Both the position numbers and the translations under genes were made by a program. From positions 1,302,001 to 1,366,000 of the forward strand of contig NZ_CP031012.1 in assembly GCF_009497775.1 (NCBI RefSeq): DNA of 64,000 bases, read 5' to 3'. Positions 44,974 to 54,021 of this stretch are shown piece after piece (position 1 is the first letter of the stretch; each line of letters starts with the position of its first letter). This DNA is from Alcaligenes faecalis (GTDB lineage Bacteria; Pseudomonadota; Gammaproteobacteria; Burkholderiales; Burkholderiaceae_B). A model generated the notes under the pieces. That model was not told the DNA's origin and did no database searches. It saw only the letters and a program-made list of their open reading frames with translations.

Positions 44974-46398
44974 ATGCTTTTTAAGAATTTGAGTCTAAAG
45001 GTCGGCATGACCTTTTGTATTGCTGCTCTGATGGCATTGACAGTGGCCATGGCAGGCTGGGCGCTGTATTACTTTCATGGCCTGCTGGCCTTGGGCTCGG
45101 GCGATAAGGTATTGCGCACTCTGCAAGAGCAGCAGAGCATGTTCAATATCGTTCTGACCGTTGTGCTGGTGCTGGCCGTGCTGCTGGGCCTGGCCGCTAT
45201 CAGCTACTTCTTCCGTCGTGTGGTGCGTCCTTTGGGCGACTTTGCCGCGTATTTTGATGCGATTGCCAAGGGCGATCTGACTCAACGTATCCGCGTGCTG
45301 ACCGCCAATGAAATCGGTGATCTGTTCGAGTCGCTGGGTCGTATGCAGGAATCCCTGGTCAAGACCACCACCACGGTGCGTTTGGGCCTGGAAGAGATCC
45401 ACGCCGGTGCGCAGGAAATTGCCCAGGGCAATACTAATATCAGCAGCCGTACCGAAGAGCAGGCCGCTTCCTTGCAGCAGACCGCTGCCAGCATGGAGCA
45501 GTTGGCCGGCACCGTTCGCCAGAACGCGGACAATGCCCAGCAAGCCAACCAACTGGCTGCAACCGCATCGGATGTGGCCCATCGTGGCGGCAGTGCTGTC
45601 AATGAAGTGGTGGCAACCATGCAAGGCATTTCGGCCAGCTCCAACAAGATTTCCGACATTGTGGGCGTGATCGACAGCATCGCTTTCCAGACCAATATTC
45701 TGGCTCTGAACGCGGCTGTGGAAGCGGCGCGTGCCGGTGAGCAGGGCAAGGGTTTTGCCGTGGTGGCCGCTGAAGTGCGAGCTCTGGCTCAGCGCAGTGC
45801 CCAGGCCGCCCGTGAAATTACCGCTTTGATTGAAGACTCGGTGCGCAAAGTGACGGAAGGCTCCTCGCAAGTGGAACGTGCCGGTGCCACCATGCAGGAA
45901 ATTGTGGACTCCGTGCGTCGCGTAACCGACATCATGGGTGAGATTACCGCTGCCACCATTGAACAGTCCTCCGGGATTGATCAGGTGAACCGCGCGGTCT
46001 CGCAAATGGATGAAACAACCCAGTACAACGCCCGTCTGGTGGAGCAGGCCGCTCTGGCGTCCTCCGGCCTGAGCGAGCAGGTGACCAAGGTCAACCAGGC
46101 CATCGCCTTCTTCCGTTCGCCCGGTACGGAAGTGATTGATGTCAGCGCGCGCCGTGTGGCCAACCGCCGCAGTGTGGCTGCCGCTTCCCCCGAAACAGAA
46201 CAACGTCGCAGCCCCGCCTTGAACGGCAGTGCCGCGGCCGCCAAAGCCAGCCACTCCACGAAAGGCTTGTCGGCGCCTGCCAAAGCAGCACCGGCTGCCA
46301 AGGCCAGCGCTGCCCAGGACGATAGCCAGCGCCTGCTGCGCCCGGACCTGAGCAAGAGCAGCAGCGCCGCTTCGGATGATGATTGGGAGGAGTTTTAA
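44974..46398 (+). CDS. Chemoreceptor with minimal periplasmic loop and CheR-docking pentapeptide
   Basis: This 474-residue methyl-accepting protein has TM1 (about 12-33) and TM2 (about 58-80) separated by only about 24 residues, so there is no normal ligand-binding domain. HAMP and the signalling hairpin ([27 protein letters not shown]) follow, then a long Ala/Lys/Ser-rich tether ending in DWEEF, which fits the x-aromatic-x-x-aromatic pentapeptide that docks CheR/CheB. ATG 44974 has GGGA about 8 bp upstream; a GTG at 44959 is the alternative. The stop overlaps the next gene by one base (TAATG). Confidence 0.92.
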   Translation: MLFKNLSLKVGMTFCIAALMALTVAMAGWALYYFHGLLALGSGDKVLRTLQEQQSMFNIVLTVVLVLAVLLGLAAISYFFRRVVRPLGDFAAYFDAIAKGDLTQRIRVLTANEIGDLFESLGRMQESLVKTTTTVRLGLEEIHAGAQEIAQGNTNISSRTEEQAASLQQTAASMEQLAGTVRQNADNAQQANQLAATASDVAHRGGSAVNEVVATMQGISASSNKISDIVGVIDSIAFQTNILALNAAVEAARAGEQGKGFAVVAAEVRALAQRSAQAAREITALIEDSVRKVTEGSSQVERAGATMQEIVDSVRRVTDIMGEITAATIEQSSGIDQVNRAVSQMDETTQYNARLVEQAALASSGLSEQVTKVNQAIAFFRSPGTEVIDVSARRVANRRSVAAASPETEQRRSPALNGSAAAAKASHSTKGLSAPAKAAPAAKASAAQDDSQRLLRPDLSKSSSAASDDDWEEF

Positions 46399-46835
46399 TG
46401 TCTCGCACCCGACTGAATACCTGGGTCGGGCTGGGACGTAAGACGCTGATAGGCTTGTGCTTGCTAACCCTGGCTGCGTGTGCCACCCAGGGTTCCTCTT
46501 TCAAGGCTTCGGGGTTGAATGATCTGATCCTTGGCCAAAGTACTCGTGCCGATGCCGAGCTGTCCTTGCAAGGTCGTCCTCATCAGGTCTACCGGCAGCT
46601 CGATGGCAGTGAAATGGCTGTATGGTTCCAGGGCACAACCCTGGCAACAGATGCGGTCTATTTTCGACAGGAACTGTGGCTTCAATTCGATGCCCAGGGG
46701 CGTTTCCAGCAAGTGGTCAAACGCAGTCATATTCCTTCCATGTATCGCGAGCAAGCGCGTAGTACCACGACAGGCTCGGTCACGATTGAGCACCCTGGCA
46801 CGGACATGATCACCATCTTGCCGGTCAGCCACTAG
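46398..46835 (+). CDS. Small lipoprotein of unknown function, coupled to a chemoreceptor
   Basis: This 145-residue protein has a lipoprotein signal with lipobox LAAC. The mature part (DLILGQSTRADAELSLQGRPHQVYRQLDGSEMAVWF) resembles SmpA/OmlA/BamE-like small beta-alpha folds, but the resemblance is weak and I assign no function. GGGAGGAG upstream and the TAATG overlap show it is translated with the preceding chemoreceptor. It is followed 21 bp later by another chemoreceptor. Confidence 0.8.
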   Translation: MSRTRLNTWVGLGRKTLIGLCLLTLAACATQGSSFKASGLNDLILGQSTRADAELSLQGRPHQVYRQLDGSEMAVWFQGTTLATDAVYFRQELWLQFDAQGRFQQVVKRSHIPSMYREQARSTTTGSVTIEHPGTDMITILPVSH

Positions 46836-46856
46836 AGTTTTCTTTGGATTTAGCAA

Positions 46857-48563
46857 ATGCTGGGTATTGAAAGCAGTCTTCCGTCCGCGTCCCGCGCTTC
46901 TAAACGTCGTTCCTCCAAATCTTTTCGCCCCAGTCTGAAGTCCGCTTCGGGCCTGAAGATCAGCACCATGCTGATGATCTGCATGGGCTTGTTCATGGTC
47001 CTGATTGTGGCCGTGGGTGGCCTGGCGGCTTACTATCTGCAGCAAAGCGGCGATGCGCTGCGTACCATCAATCGCCAGGCGGATCGTTCGGTGCAGATTC
47101 TGCAGCTGAACAACAATATGATGGAAGCCCGCATCAGCCTGATGGGCGCCGCGCGTTTTTACCAGGAAGCCGGTATTGATAACGATCCGAATCTGGTGCA
47201 AAGCGCTGATAACGCCGTGATCATGGCGACTCAAAAGCTGGATGAGGTACGCAAGGCCTTTGCGGATATTCGTGCCAATATGCCGACCGAGCCGGAATTG
47301 CGTCGTCTGGCCATGGGGCTGGTCGCTTCCTACCAGGCTTATCTGGACGATGGTATCGAGCCCATGGTTCAGGCCTTGGAAACCCGTGACTACAGCACCT
47401 TTTACTTCGTCAGCGAAGGCTTTGGCGTGCTGCGTGCTGCTACCTTCCAGTTCCGTATTGAAGAGCTGAGCAAGTATTACAACGACCAGACCGATATCTT
47501 GCTGGAACAATCTGAATTGCAGACCAGCGTGGCCAATAGCGTGATTGGTCTGGGCTTGCTGATTGGCTTGGCCATTATTGTGGCGCTGCGTCTGGTGCTG
47601 GGTCGTACCGCTTTGGCTCCCCTGCGTGAAGCCGGTGTGCACTTTGACCATATTGCCAATGGCGATCTGACCAAGAAGATTACCTACCGTTCGGCCAATG
47701 AAGTGGGTGTTTTGTATGACGCCATGCGCCGCATGCAGCAAAGCCTGCAAGGTATTGTGCTGACCGTGCGCCAAGGTGTGGACGAGATTGCCTCGGGCTC
47801 CTCGCAGATTTTTGCGGGCAATACCGACCTGAGCTCTCGTACTGAACAACAAGCTGCGGCCTTGCAGGAAACGGCGGCCAGTCTGGAAGAGTTGGCCAGC
47901 ACGGTGCGCCAGAACGCGGACAATGCTAGTCAGGCAGACCAGCTGGCGCATAACGCCGCCAAGGTTGCTCGCCAGGGTGGGGAGTCGGTCGGTGCCGTGG
48001 TCAACACCATGAACCAGATTTCTGCCCGTTCCGGACAGGTGGCTGATATCGTCAACGTGATTGACGGTATTGCCTTCCAAACCAATATTCTGGCCTTGAA
48101 CGCGGCCGTGGAAGCCGCCCGTGCCGGTGAGCAGGGCAAGGGCTTCGCGGTGGTGGCGGGTGAAGTGCGCAGTCTGGCACAACGCAGCGCGCAAGCGGCC
48201 AAGGAAATCAAGGGCCTGATCGAAGCCTCGCAAAATGAAGTCCAGACCGGTACACAGCAAGTGGCCAGCGCGGGCGACATTATTCAGGAAGTGGTGCGTG
48301 CCGTGAATAGCGTGACCACCTTGATGAGCGAAATTTCCTCCGCCTCCCAGGAGCAAACCGCGGGTATCGAGCAGATCAATACCGCTGTGGCTCAAATGGA
48401 TGCTGTGGTGCAGCAAAACGCATCACTGGTGGAAGAAGCAGCCGCTGCCGCAGGCTCCTTGCAGTCCCAATCCGAGACCCTGGCTGAGGCCGTGTCCCAG
48501 TTCAAGGTTCAGGAAGGCGATGTCATCGACATGGCCGAGCGCGACTACGATCGTTTGCGTTAA
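46857..48563 (+). CDS. Methyl-accepting chemotaxis protein (Tar/Tsr type)
   Basis: This 568-residue chemoreceptor has an unusual 36-residue Ser/Arg/Lys-rich cytoplasmic N-terminus before TM1 (about 37-62), then a ~160-residue helical periplasmic domain, TM2, HAMP, and the signalling tip [20 protein letters not shown]. The C-terminus (DYDRLR) has no docking pentapeptide. It resembles the receptor at 20239-21975 in cytoplasmic part but differs in the sensor domain, so it probably senses another ligand. Confidence 0.93.
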   Translation: MLGIESSLPSASRASKRRSSKSFRPSLKSASGLKISTMLMICMGLFMVLIVAVGGLAAYYLQQSGDALRTINRQADRSVQILQLNNNMMEARISLMGAARFYQEAGIDNDPNLVQSADNAVIMATQKLDEVRKAFADIRANMPTEPELRRLAMGLVASYQAYLDDGIEPMVQALETRDYSTFYFVSEGFGVLRAATFQFRIEELSKYYNDQTDILLEQSELQTSVANSVIGLGLLIGLAIIVALRLVLGRTALAPLREAGVHFDHIANGDLTKKITYRSANEVGVLYDAMRRMQQSLQGIVLTVRQGVDEIASGSSQIFAGNTDLSSRTEQQAAALQETAASLEELASTVRQNADNASQADQLAHNAAKVARQGGESVGAVVNTMNQISARSGQVADIVNVIDGIAFQTNILALNAAVEAARAGEQGKGFAVVAGEVRSLAQRSAQAAKEIKGLIEASQNEVQTGTQQVASAGDIIQEVVRAVNSVTTLMSEISSASQEQTAGIEQINTAVAQMDAVVQQNASLVEEAAAAAGSLQSQSETLAEAVSQFKVQEGDVIDMAERDYDRLR

Positions 48564-48683
48564 GCGCTTTGAGGGGAAAAACAGGCGCATGCCTATAGTT
48601 GAAATCCCCTAGAAAAACAGGGTCCGCGAGGGTCATGCTGCATGGCACAATAATTCTTTGCTTAATAGCCAGCAGAGACGCCC

Positions 48684-50594
48684 ATGTCCTTCGCGATTCC
48701 CGGTGAATCCGTGGCCAAGACGGCGGTGCGCCAAAAGGCGCCCGGCATCTTGGCCTGGTTGATTGCTTACCCGCCTTTTGATCAGATGCAGGCGCAGCAC
48801 TGTGATTACCTGATTGAACATAGCGAGCTACGTTTTTTTTCAGCCGGACAGGTGCTGTTGGAAGAAGGCGCGCGTGTGGACCAGCTCTACATTGTTCGCC
48901 AGGGCCAAATATCCAGCCAGGAACACGGTGAAACGCATGAATATGTGGAAGGGGACCTTCTGCCCGTGCGTGAACTGGTCTCGGGCCAGGCTTTGGACAG
49001 CGCCTACCAGGTGCAGGAAGACTGCTTTACCTTGTGCGTGGCCGGTGAAGCTGTTGCCCATCTGCTGACTATTAGCGAGCCATTTCGGGATTACTGCCTG
49101 CGCGGTACCAGCAGCCTGCTGGCCTCGGTCTGGCGTAGTGCCCAGAAAAGCGCCAGTGCCGACCTGGGGGCCAGCTATACGCTGGACATGAGTCTGCAGG
49201 CGTTGACGGAGCGTGGTTTGCTCAGCTGTTTGCCGGATTGTCCGGTCGAGCAGGCGGTGAAAGACATGCACGAGCGTCAGGTCAGCAGCATGGTGGTGGT
49301 CAATCCGGATCAGCATTTGCTGGGCATCTTTACCTTGCGAGACTTGCGCCGTCTGGTGGCGGGCGGCCAATACGACCCGACCCAGGCCATGTTCCAAGTC
49401 ATGACACCGGACCCGGTCTGGCTGGCGCCACAATCCTCGGCCTTTGATGCCGCCTTGCTGATGGTGGAGCATCAGATCGGCCATATCTGTCTGGTTCAAG
49501 ACCATAAAGTCGTGGGCATGGTGTCCGAGCGCGATGTGTTCTCCTTGCAGCGCGTGGATCTGGTGCACTTGTCGCGTGCCTTGCGCTGCGCCCAGGATGT
49601 GTCCGTGCTGGTGCGCTTGCAGGCGGATATCGGGCGGCTGGTGGATGCCATGCTGGCCCACGGTGCGCGTTCTGAACAACTGACCGCCGTGATTACGCGT
49701 TTGAACGACCACACGGTTCAGCGCACGATTGAATTGACCTTGCCCGGCTCCGGGCTGGACGGCATCGAGTTCTGCTGGCTGGCCTTTGGCAGCCAGGCCC
49801 GTGGCGAGCAAACCCGCCATACCGATCAGGACAATGGAATTTTGTTTGCCGCCCATTCGCACGAACAGGCCAAAGCCTACCGGGCCTTGCTTCTGCCTTT
49901 TGCCCGTCGGGTGAACGAGGCCCTGGACCGCTGCGGCATGGCCTGGTGTACCGGCAATATCATGGCCAGCAATCCGGATCTCTGTCTGTCCGAAGCCGAA
50001 TGGCTGCATCGCTTCCAGATCATGATTGAACGGCCTGCGCCGGAACAATTGCTGGAGTCCACGATCTACTTTGATTGCCGCGCCATCTGGGGCCAGAGCA
50101 GTATGCTGCAACGCATGCAGCGTCGCGTGCTGGGCATGGTGAACGATAACCATGTGTTCCAGCGCATGCTGGCCCAAAGTACCTGTCAGACCCGTATTCC
50201 CAGCGGTAAAAAGCGCAGTCGCCTGGAAGCCTTGATGGGGCAGGGCGATGACAAGCTGGATATCAAGAAACAAGCCCTGGCCCCCATGGTTGATGTGCTG
50301 CGTGTACTGGCGCTGGCACATGGCTGCGAGCTGCCTTCTTCCATGGACAGGCTGGCCGTGCTGACCCAGCGTGGTGTCTTTACGGCGGAGGAATCAGAAG
50401 GCTTGTGCGAGGCCTACCGCTATCTGCAATTGCTGCGCTTGCAGCATCATCAAACCCAGCTGCAAGAAGGGCAGGAGCCCAATAATCTGGTGCGTTTGAG
50501 TGGCTTGGGAGCACTGGATGCACGTGTGTTGCGTGAGGCCTTGTCGCAAGTGCGTCGTGCGCAACGTATTCTGGCTTTCCGGTATCGCTTATGA
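48684..50594 (+). CDS. cNMP-binding/CBS/DUF294 nucleotidyltransferase-like protein
   Basis: This 636-residue multi-domain protein has, in order: a cyclic-nucleotide-binding-like domain (about 35-130, LRFFSAGQVLLEEGARVDQLYIVRQGQI), two CBS domains (about 170-295, VSSMVVVNPDQHLLGIFTLRDLRRL and IGHICLVQDHKVVGMVSERDV), and a DUF294 GlnD-like nucleotidyltransferase domain with G369-S370 and D381-x-D383 (FGSQARGEQTRHTDQDNG). A C-terminal DUF294_C domain follows. The nucleotidyltransferase motif is complete, so catalysis is plausible; substrate unknown. It overlaps the following exonuclease gene by 4 bp. Confidence 0.88.
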   Translation: MSFAIPGESVAKTAVRQKAPGILAWLIAYPPFDQMQAQHCDYLIEHSELRFFSAGQVLLEEGARVDQLYIVRQGQISSQEHGETHEYVEGDLLPVRELVSGQALDSAYQVQEDCFTLCVAGEAVAHLLTISEPFRDYCLRGTSSLLASVWRSAQKSASADLGASYTLDMSLQALTERGLLSCLPDCPVEQAVKDMHERQVSSMVVVNPDQHLLGIFTLRDLRRLVAGGQYDPTQAMFQVMTPDPVWLAPQSSAFDAALLMVEHQIGHICLVQDHKVVGMVSERDVFSLQRVDLVHLSRALRCAQDVSVLVRLQADIGRLVDAMLAHGARSEQLTAVITRLNDHTVQRTIELTLPGSGLDGIEFCWLAFGSQARGEQTRHTDQDNGILFAAHSHEQAKAYRALLLPFARRVNEALDRCGMAWCTGNIMASNPDLCLSEAEWLHRFQIMIERPAPEQLLESTIYFDCRAIWGQSSMLQRMQRRVLGMVNDNHVFQRMLAQSTCQTRIPSGKKRSRLEALMGQGDDKLDIKKQALAPMVDVLRVLALAHGCELPSSMDRLAVLTQRGVFTAEESEGLCEAYRYLQLLRLQHHQTQLQEGQEPNNLVRLSGLGALDARVLREALSQVRRAQRILAFRYRL

Positions 50595-51280
50595 AACTGC
50601 TTTCCTGGCTACCCTGGCGTCGAGCCTCTTTCGCTGCACGCAGCCCCTCCTTGTCCTGGAGCGGGGTGGATGAGCTGGCTTTGGACGAAGCGGCGTTTAC
50701 CGTGCTGGATCTGGAAACCAGTGGTCTGGAACCCAAGCGCCACCATATTGTGCAGATGGGCGCTGTGCGACTGGAAAACGGCTCGATTGCCTTGGGTAAT
50801 ATCTGGTCCGGTCTGGTTCGTACCCACGGCGAGCGTAGCCCTGACAGCCTCTTGATTCATGAGATCAGTCCGCAGCAACAGCAAGAGGGCGAGCCTTTGC
50901 CGCAGCTGATGCGGGACTTTGCGCGCTATTCAGAAAACACGGTATGGGTGGCCTGGGACGCTGATTTTGATTTGGCGTTTCTGGACCGGGCCTGGCCGCA
51001 GGCCGGTCTGGAGCAGTCGCGGCCTTTGGCGCTGGATCTGGCCGAGCTGGCCGCCTGTGTACTGCCGGAATGGCGAGGCCGTCGCCTGGGTCTGGATGAT
51101 TGCCTGAAGTACTGCGGTCTGCCGGTAAGCGACCGCCATGATGCCTTGGGTGATGCGCTGGTCAGTGCACAGTTGATGCAGCTATTGATTGGGCGCGCCC
51201 GGCAAAAGGGCGTCTTGACCATAGGTCAGGCCCGGCGCTTGATGCAGTCGCACAAGCAGCGGCAGGCCCACGCATTTTAA
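50591..51280 (+). CDS. DnaQ-like 3'-5' exonuclease (DEDDh)
   Basis: This 229-residue protein has the DEDDh exonuclease motifs: D40-L-E42 (VLDLETSGLEP), Asp in VAWDADFDLAFL and His/Asp in HDALGDALVSA. An N-terminal ~30 residues are basic/Trp-rich. It overlaps the DUF294 gene by 4 bp, and the DUF294-exonuclease pairing is one I recall from other proteobacteria. Substrate (DNA, RNA or a small nucleotide) unknown. Its 3' end overlaps the end of convergent fliR by 4 bp. Confidence 0.88.
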   Translation: MKLLSWLPWRRASFAARSPSLSWSGVDELALDEAAFTVLDLETSGLEPKRHHIVQMGAVRLENGSIALGNIWSGLVRTHGERSPDSLLIHEISPQQQQEGEPLPQLMRDFARYSENTVWVAWDADFDLAFLDRAWPQAGLEQSRPLALDLAELAACVLPEWRGRRLGLDDCLKYCGLPVSDRHDALGDALVSAQLMQLLIGRARQKGVLTIGQARRLMQSHKQRQAHAF

Positions 51281-52062
51281 GAGCCTGCCAGCCCCAGAGC
51301 GACCCGCATCATGGCTTCGTAGCCGGAGTTGAACAGCTGGGTCAGGAAGGGCGTGGTTTGAGGGATGACCACGGTCAGCAAGGTCAGGCCTATGGTCAGG
51401 GTGATCGGGAAACCCACGGCAAAAATCGTCAATTGCTGGGCGGTACGGTTCAAGATCCCGAAGGCCAGGTTAATGGTCAGCAGCACAATAATCAGCGGCA
51501 AGGCCAGCAACATGCCGGACACCCACAGTTCGCTGCTCCAATCCAGCAAGGCACCCCAGCCATTGATGTTCAAGTCCGCGCCTATGGGCAGCACATGGAA
51601 GGTGCGCACCAGCACGCCCAGCAAGAGCAGGTGGCCGTTCAGGGCCAGAAAGGTCAGCACTGCAATCACGTTCAGCAGCCGCGACAGCACGGCTGTATTC
51701 GCGCCGGTAGCGGGGTCAAAAAATGAAGCAAAGGACAGACCCATTTGCAGGCCGATAAACTCGCCCGCCGTCTGTACCGCTGCAAACACGATGCGCATGG
51801 TCAAACCCAGCGCGACCCCGATGAACACTTGTTGGGCGGCAATCAGCAGGGCATCGTAAGAGGCCGTGGGCAGATCGGGCAGGGGCGGCAGCGAGGGCGC
51901 GACAATCAGCGTCAGGACAAAGCCCAGGCCCACTTTGGCCCGCTTGGGGATGGCGGACTCGCTGAAAAAGGGAACGGTGGCTAGCGTAGCCAGAATACGG
52001 ATGAAGGGCCACAGAAAGGCATTGAGCCAGGCATAGAGCTGGGCGGAGTTCAGGTCGAGCAC
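51277..52062 (-). CDS. fliR: Flagellar export gate protein FliR
   Basis: This 261-residue inner-membrane protein of the FliPQR export channel has about six membrane segments. Family motifs include FLWPFIRILATLATVPFFSE and ETAGEFIGLQMGLSFA-like (TAGEFIGLQMGLSFASFFDP). It is the last gene of the fliLMNOPQR operon; a 95-bp gap separates it from fliQ, larger than elsewhere in the operon. Confidence 0.95.
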   Translation of the reverse strand: MLDLNSAQLYAWLNAFLWPFIRILATLATVPFFSESAIPKRAKVGLGFVLTLIVAPSLPPLPDLPTASYDALLIAAQQVFIGVALGLTMRIVFAAVQTAGEFIGLQMGLSFASFFDPATGANTAVLSRLLNVIAVLTFLALNGHLLLLGVLVRTFHVLPIGADLNINGWGALLDWSSELWVSGMLLALPLIIVLLTINLAFGILNRTAQQLTIFAVGFPITLTIGLTLLTVVIPQTTPFLTQLFNSGYEAMMRVALGLAGS

Positions 52063-52157
52063 GGCAAGCCTAGGGCCTGTTCAGTGGGCAAGGCAGGGCG
52101 CTTTGCCAGTCACGGATTTGCGTACTCACGGAAAGCTCCTTGTTGCCGTGGCCAGTC

Positions 52158-52427
52158 TTAGTTGACCAGCCCGGGAATGCCACGCAAGAGGCTTTGCATG
52201 TAGTCGACCATATTGTTGATCAACCAGGGGCCCAGCAGCACCACCGTAATGCCCATGGCCAGCAGCTTGGGGATGAAGGACAGCGTCATCTCGTTGATCT
52301 GGGTGGCCGCCTGAAAAATACTGATGCCCAAACCCACTACCAGCACCACAATCAGCATGGGACCGGCCATGGACAGGGCCAGTTTCAGGGCGGTATAGGT
52401 CATGGACATGACGGTTTCGGGAGTCAT
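52158..52427 (-). CDS. fliQ: Flagellar export gate protein FliQ
   Basis: This 89-residue protein has two membrane helices and the usual start MTPETVMSMTYTALKLALSMAGPML, plus QAATQINEMTLSFIPK in the middle. Length is normal for the family. It starts 9 bp after the fliP stop. Confidence 0.96.
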   Translation of the reverse strand: MTPETVMSMTYTALKLALSMAGPMLIVVLVVGLGISIFQAATQINEMTLSFIPKLLAMGITVVLLGPWLINNMVDYMQSLLRGIPGLVN

Positions 52428-52436
52428 GGCAGTCCT

Positions 52437-53204
52437 TTATTGGTAGAAGCTGCGAGCCAGGGAACCCAGCAGCAGATGCCAGCCATCGGCCAGCACAAAC
52501 AGCATGAGCTTGAAGGGCAGCGAAATGGTCACGGGCGGGACCATCATCATCCCCAGGGACATCAGGACGCTGGCAATCACCAGGTCAATGATCAGAAAGG
52601 GGATGAAAATCGTAAAGCCGATCTGGAAGGCGGTTTTCAGCTCGCTGGTCACAAAAGCCGGCACCAGTACGCGCAAGGGCACATCTTCCGGGGATTCCAG
52701 TTCCGCCACGCCCGCCATATCGCCAAACAGTTTCAGGTCCGCTTCGCGGGTCTGGTGCAGCATAAAGGTTTTCAGGGGCTGGGCACCTTGCTCCAGTGCG
52801 GCCTCAAAGCTGATCTTGTTTTCCGACAAGGGCTTGTAGGCGTCCTGATACACCTGATCAAACACCGGCGACATCACAAAGAAAGTCAGAAACAGGGCCA
52901 GACCCACCAGCACGGTGTTCGGTGGTGCCGTACCCGTACCCATGGCATTGCGCAGCAGGCCCAGCACAATGATGACGCGGGTAAAGCCGGTCATCATCAG
53001 CAAGGCTGCTGGCAGGAAGGACATCATGGTCAGCATGGCCAGCGTCTGGATGCTGAGCGACCAGGTTTGCGAGCCGTTCGGACCTGCCGTGCTGGTAATG
53101 GCCGGAACTGCCTGGGCCCAGGCCTCGGCAGGCAGGAGCAGGCTGATCAGGGCCAGAAGCAGCACCAGGCCGATGCGCTGGGCGGGAGAGAGGAGTGCGG
53201 TCAT
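52437..53204 (-). CDS. fliP: Flagellar export gate protein FliP
   Basis: This 255-residue export channel subunit has a cleavable signal ([16 protein letters not shown]) and the family motifs [21 protein letters not shown] and [23 protein letters not shown] 53204 is chosen over longer readings that overlap fliO without homology. It starts 7 bp after fliO. Confidence 0.95.
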   Translation of the reverse strand: MTALLSPAQRIGLVLLLALISLLLPAEAWAQAVPAITSTAGPNGSQTWSLSIQTLAMLTMMSFLPAALLMMTGFTRVIIVLGLLRNAMGTGTAPPNTVLVGLALFLTFFVMSPVFDQVYQDAYKPLSENKISFEAALEQGAQPLKTFMLHQTREADLKLFGDMAGVAELESPEDVPLRVLVPAFVTSELKTAFQIGFTIFIPFLIIDLVIASVLMSLGMMMVPPVTISLPFKLMLFVLADGWHLLLGSLARSFYQ

Positions 53205-53211
53205 GATGCGG

Positions 53212-53514
53212 TCAGCGGGGCGCACGGTGCTGGTCCAGATGGGCCTGGAAATCCGGCTCGGAGCCAGCAGGCGTCGTGGTGTGCAGCAGGCTGATCTGCT
53301 GAGGGGTGATGCCAATCAGAATTTCGCGGTCATCAATCTGGATCAAGGCCACGCTGCTGCGTGGCCCCAGGCGTTGGTTGTCCAGAATCTTGATGCGTTG
53401 CTGGTTTTTGTTTTTCAGCAGCCCGCCTCGGCGGGCAACCCAGGCTGCTGCCAGAATCAGGCCTACAACCAGCAGCAGGCTAAGCATGATTCTGACGAGC
53501 TGGGCTTGTTCCAT
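53212..53514 (-). CDS. fliO: Flagellar biosynthesis protein FliO
   Basis: This 100-residue protein has one membrane helix (about 10-27, [19 protein letters not shown]) and a small cytoplasmic domain ([38 protein letters not shown]) typical of FliO, which helps assemble the FliP ring. It starts 3 bp after fliN. Confidence 0.92.
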   Translation of the reverse strand: MEQAQLVRIMLSLLLVVGLILAAAWVARRGGLLKNKNQQRIKILDNQRLGPRSSVALIQIDDREILIGITPQQISLLHTTTPAGSEPDFQAHLDQHRAPR

Positions 53515-53517
53515 GTT

Positions 53518-54021
53518 CTAGCGGCGGCCGTTCAGGCGCTGGATACGGTCCGATGGGGTCACGATGTCGGTGACGCGAATACCGTATTTATCATCCACCA
53601 CGACCACTTCGCCTTGGGCGATCAGGTAGCCGTTCACGTAAATATCCAGCGGTTCACCGGCCAGACCGTCCAGTTCCACTACCGAGCCCTGGCCCAGTTG
53701 CAGAATATTCTTGATGGTCAGACGTGTGCGGCCCAGTTCCACCGACAGCTGGACGGGGATGTCCATGATCATGTCGATATCGGTTGTGGCGTTCGCCTGA
53801 GCGTGTTCCATGGGCGGGAACAGATTGCTGGCAGGGCTGGGTTCGTGCACAGGCGTGGCCGCGCTTTGCTCGGCCAGAGCCGAGGCCCAGTCATCCTCCA
53901 GGGGCTGTTCCAGTCCTTGGGCTTGGGTGCTGCTTTGGCTGCCAGCCTGTTGCTCAGCCATCGCGGCTGCCCAGTCGTCCTCGGGCGCAGACCGGTCGTT
54001 AGGGTTGTGAGGGTCGCTCAT
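53518..54021 (-). CDS. fliN: Flagellar motor switch protein FliN with duplicated N-terminal motif
   Basis: This 167-residue C-ring protein is longer than E. coli FliN (137). The SpoA domain is in the C-terminal ~80 residues (IDMIMDIPVQLSVELGRTRLTIKNIL...GEPLDIYVNGYLIAQGEVVVVDDKYGIRVTDI). The extra length is N-terminal: the motif EDDWAAAMAEQ (14-24) is repeated as EDDWASALAEQ (42-52), corresponding to the single DDLWADAL-like motif of enteric FliN. It overlaps fliM by 4 bp. Confidence 0.95.
   Translation of the reverse strand: MSDPHNPNDRSAPEDDWAAAMAEQQAGSQSSTQAQGLEQPLEDDWASALAEQSAATPVHEPSPASNLFPPMEHAQANATTDIDMIMDIPVQLSVELGRTRLTIKNILQLGQGSVVELDGLAGEPLDIYVNGYLIAQGEVVVVDDKYGIRVTDIVTPSDRIQRLNGRR

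Noticed and set aside
46464..48416. Long leftward reading frame opposite the lipoprotein and the third chemoreceptor
   Set aside because: Runs antisense through two genes and contains no recognisable protein family.
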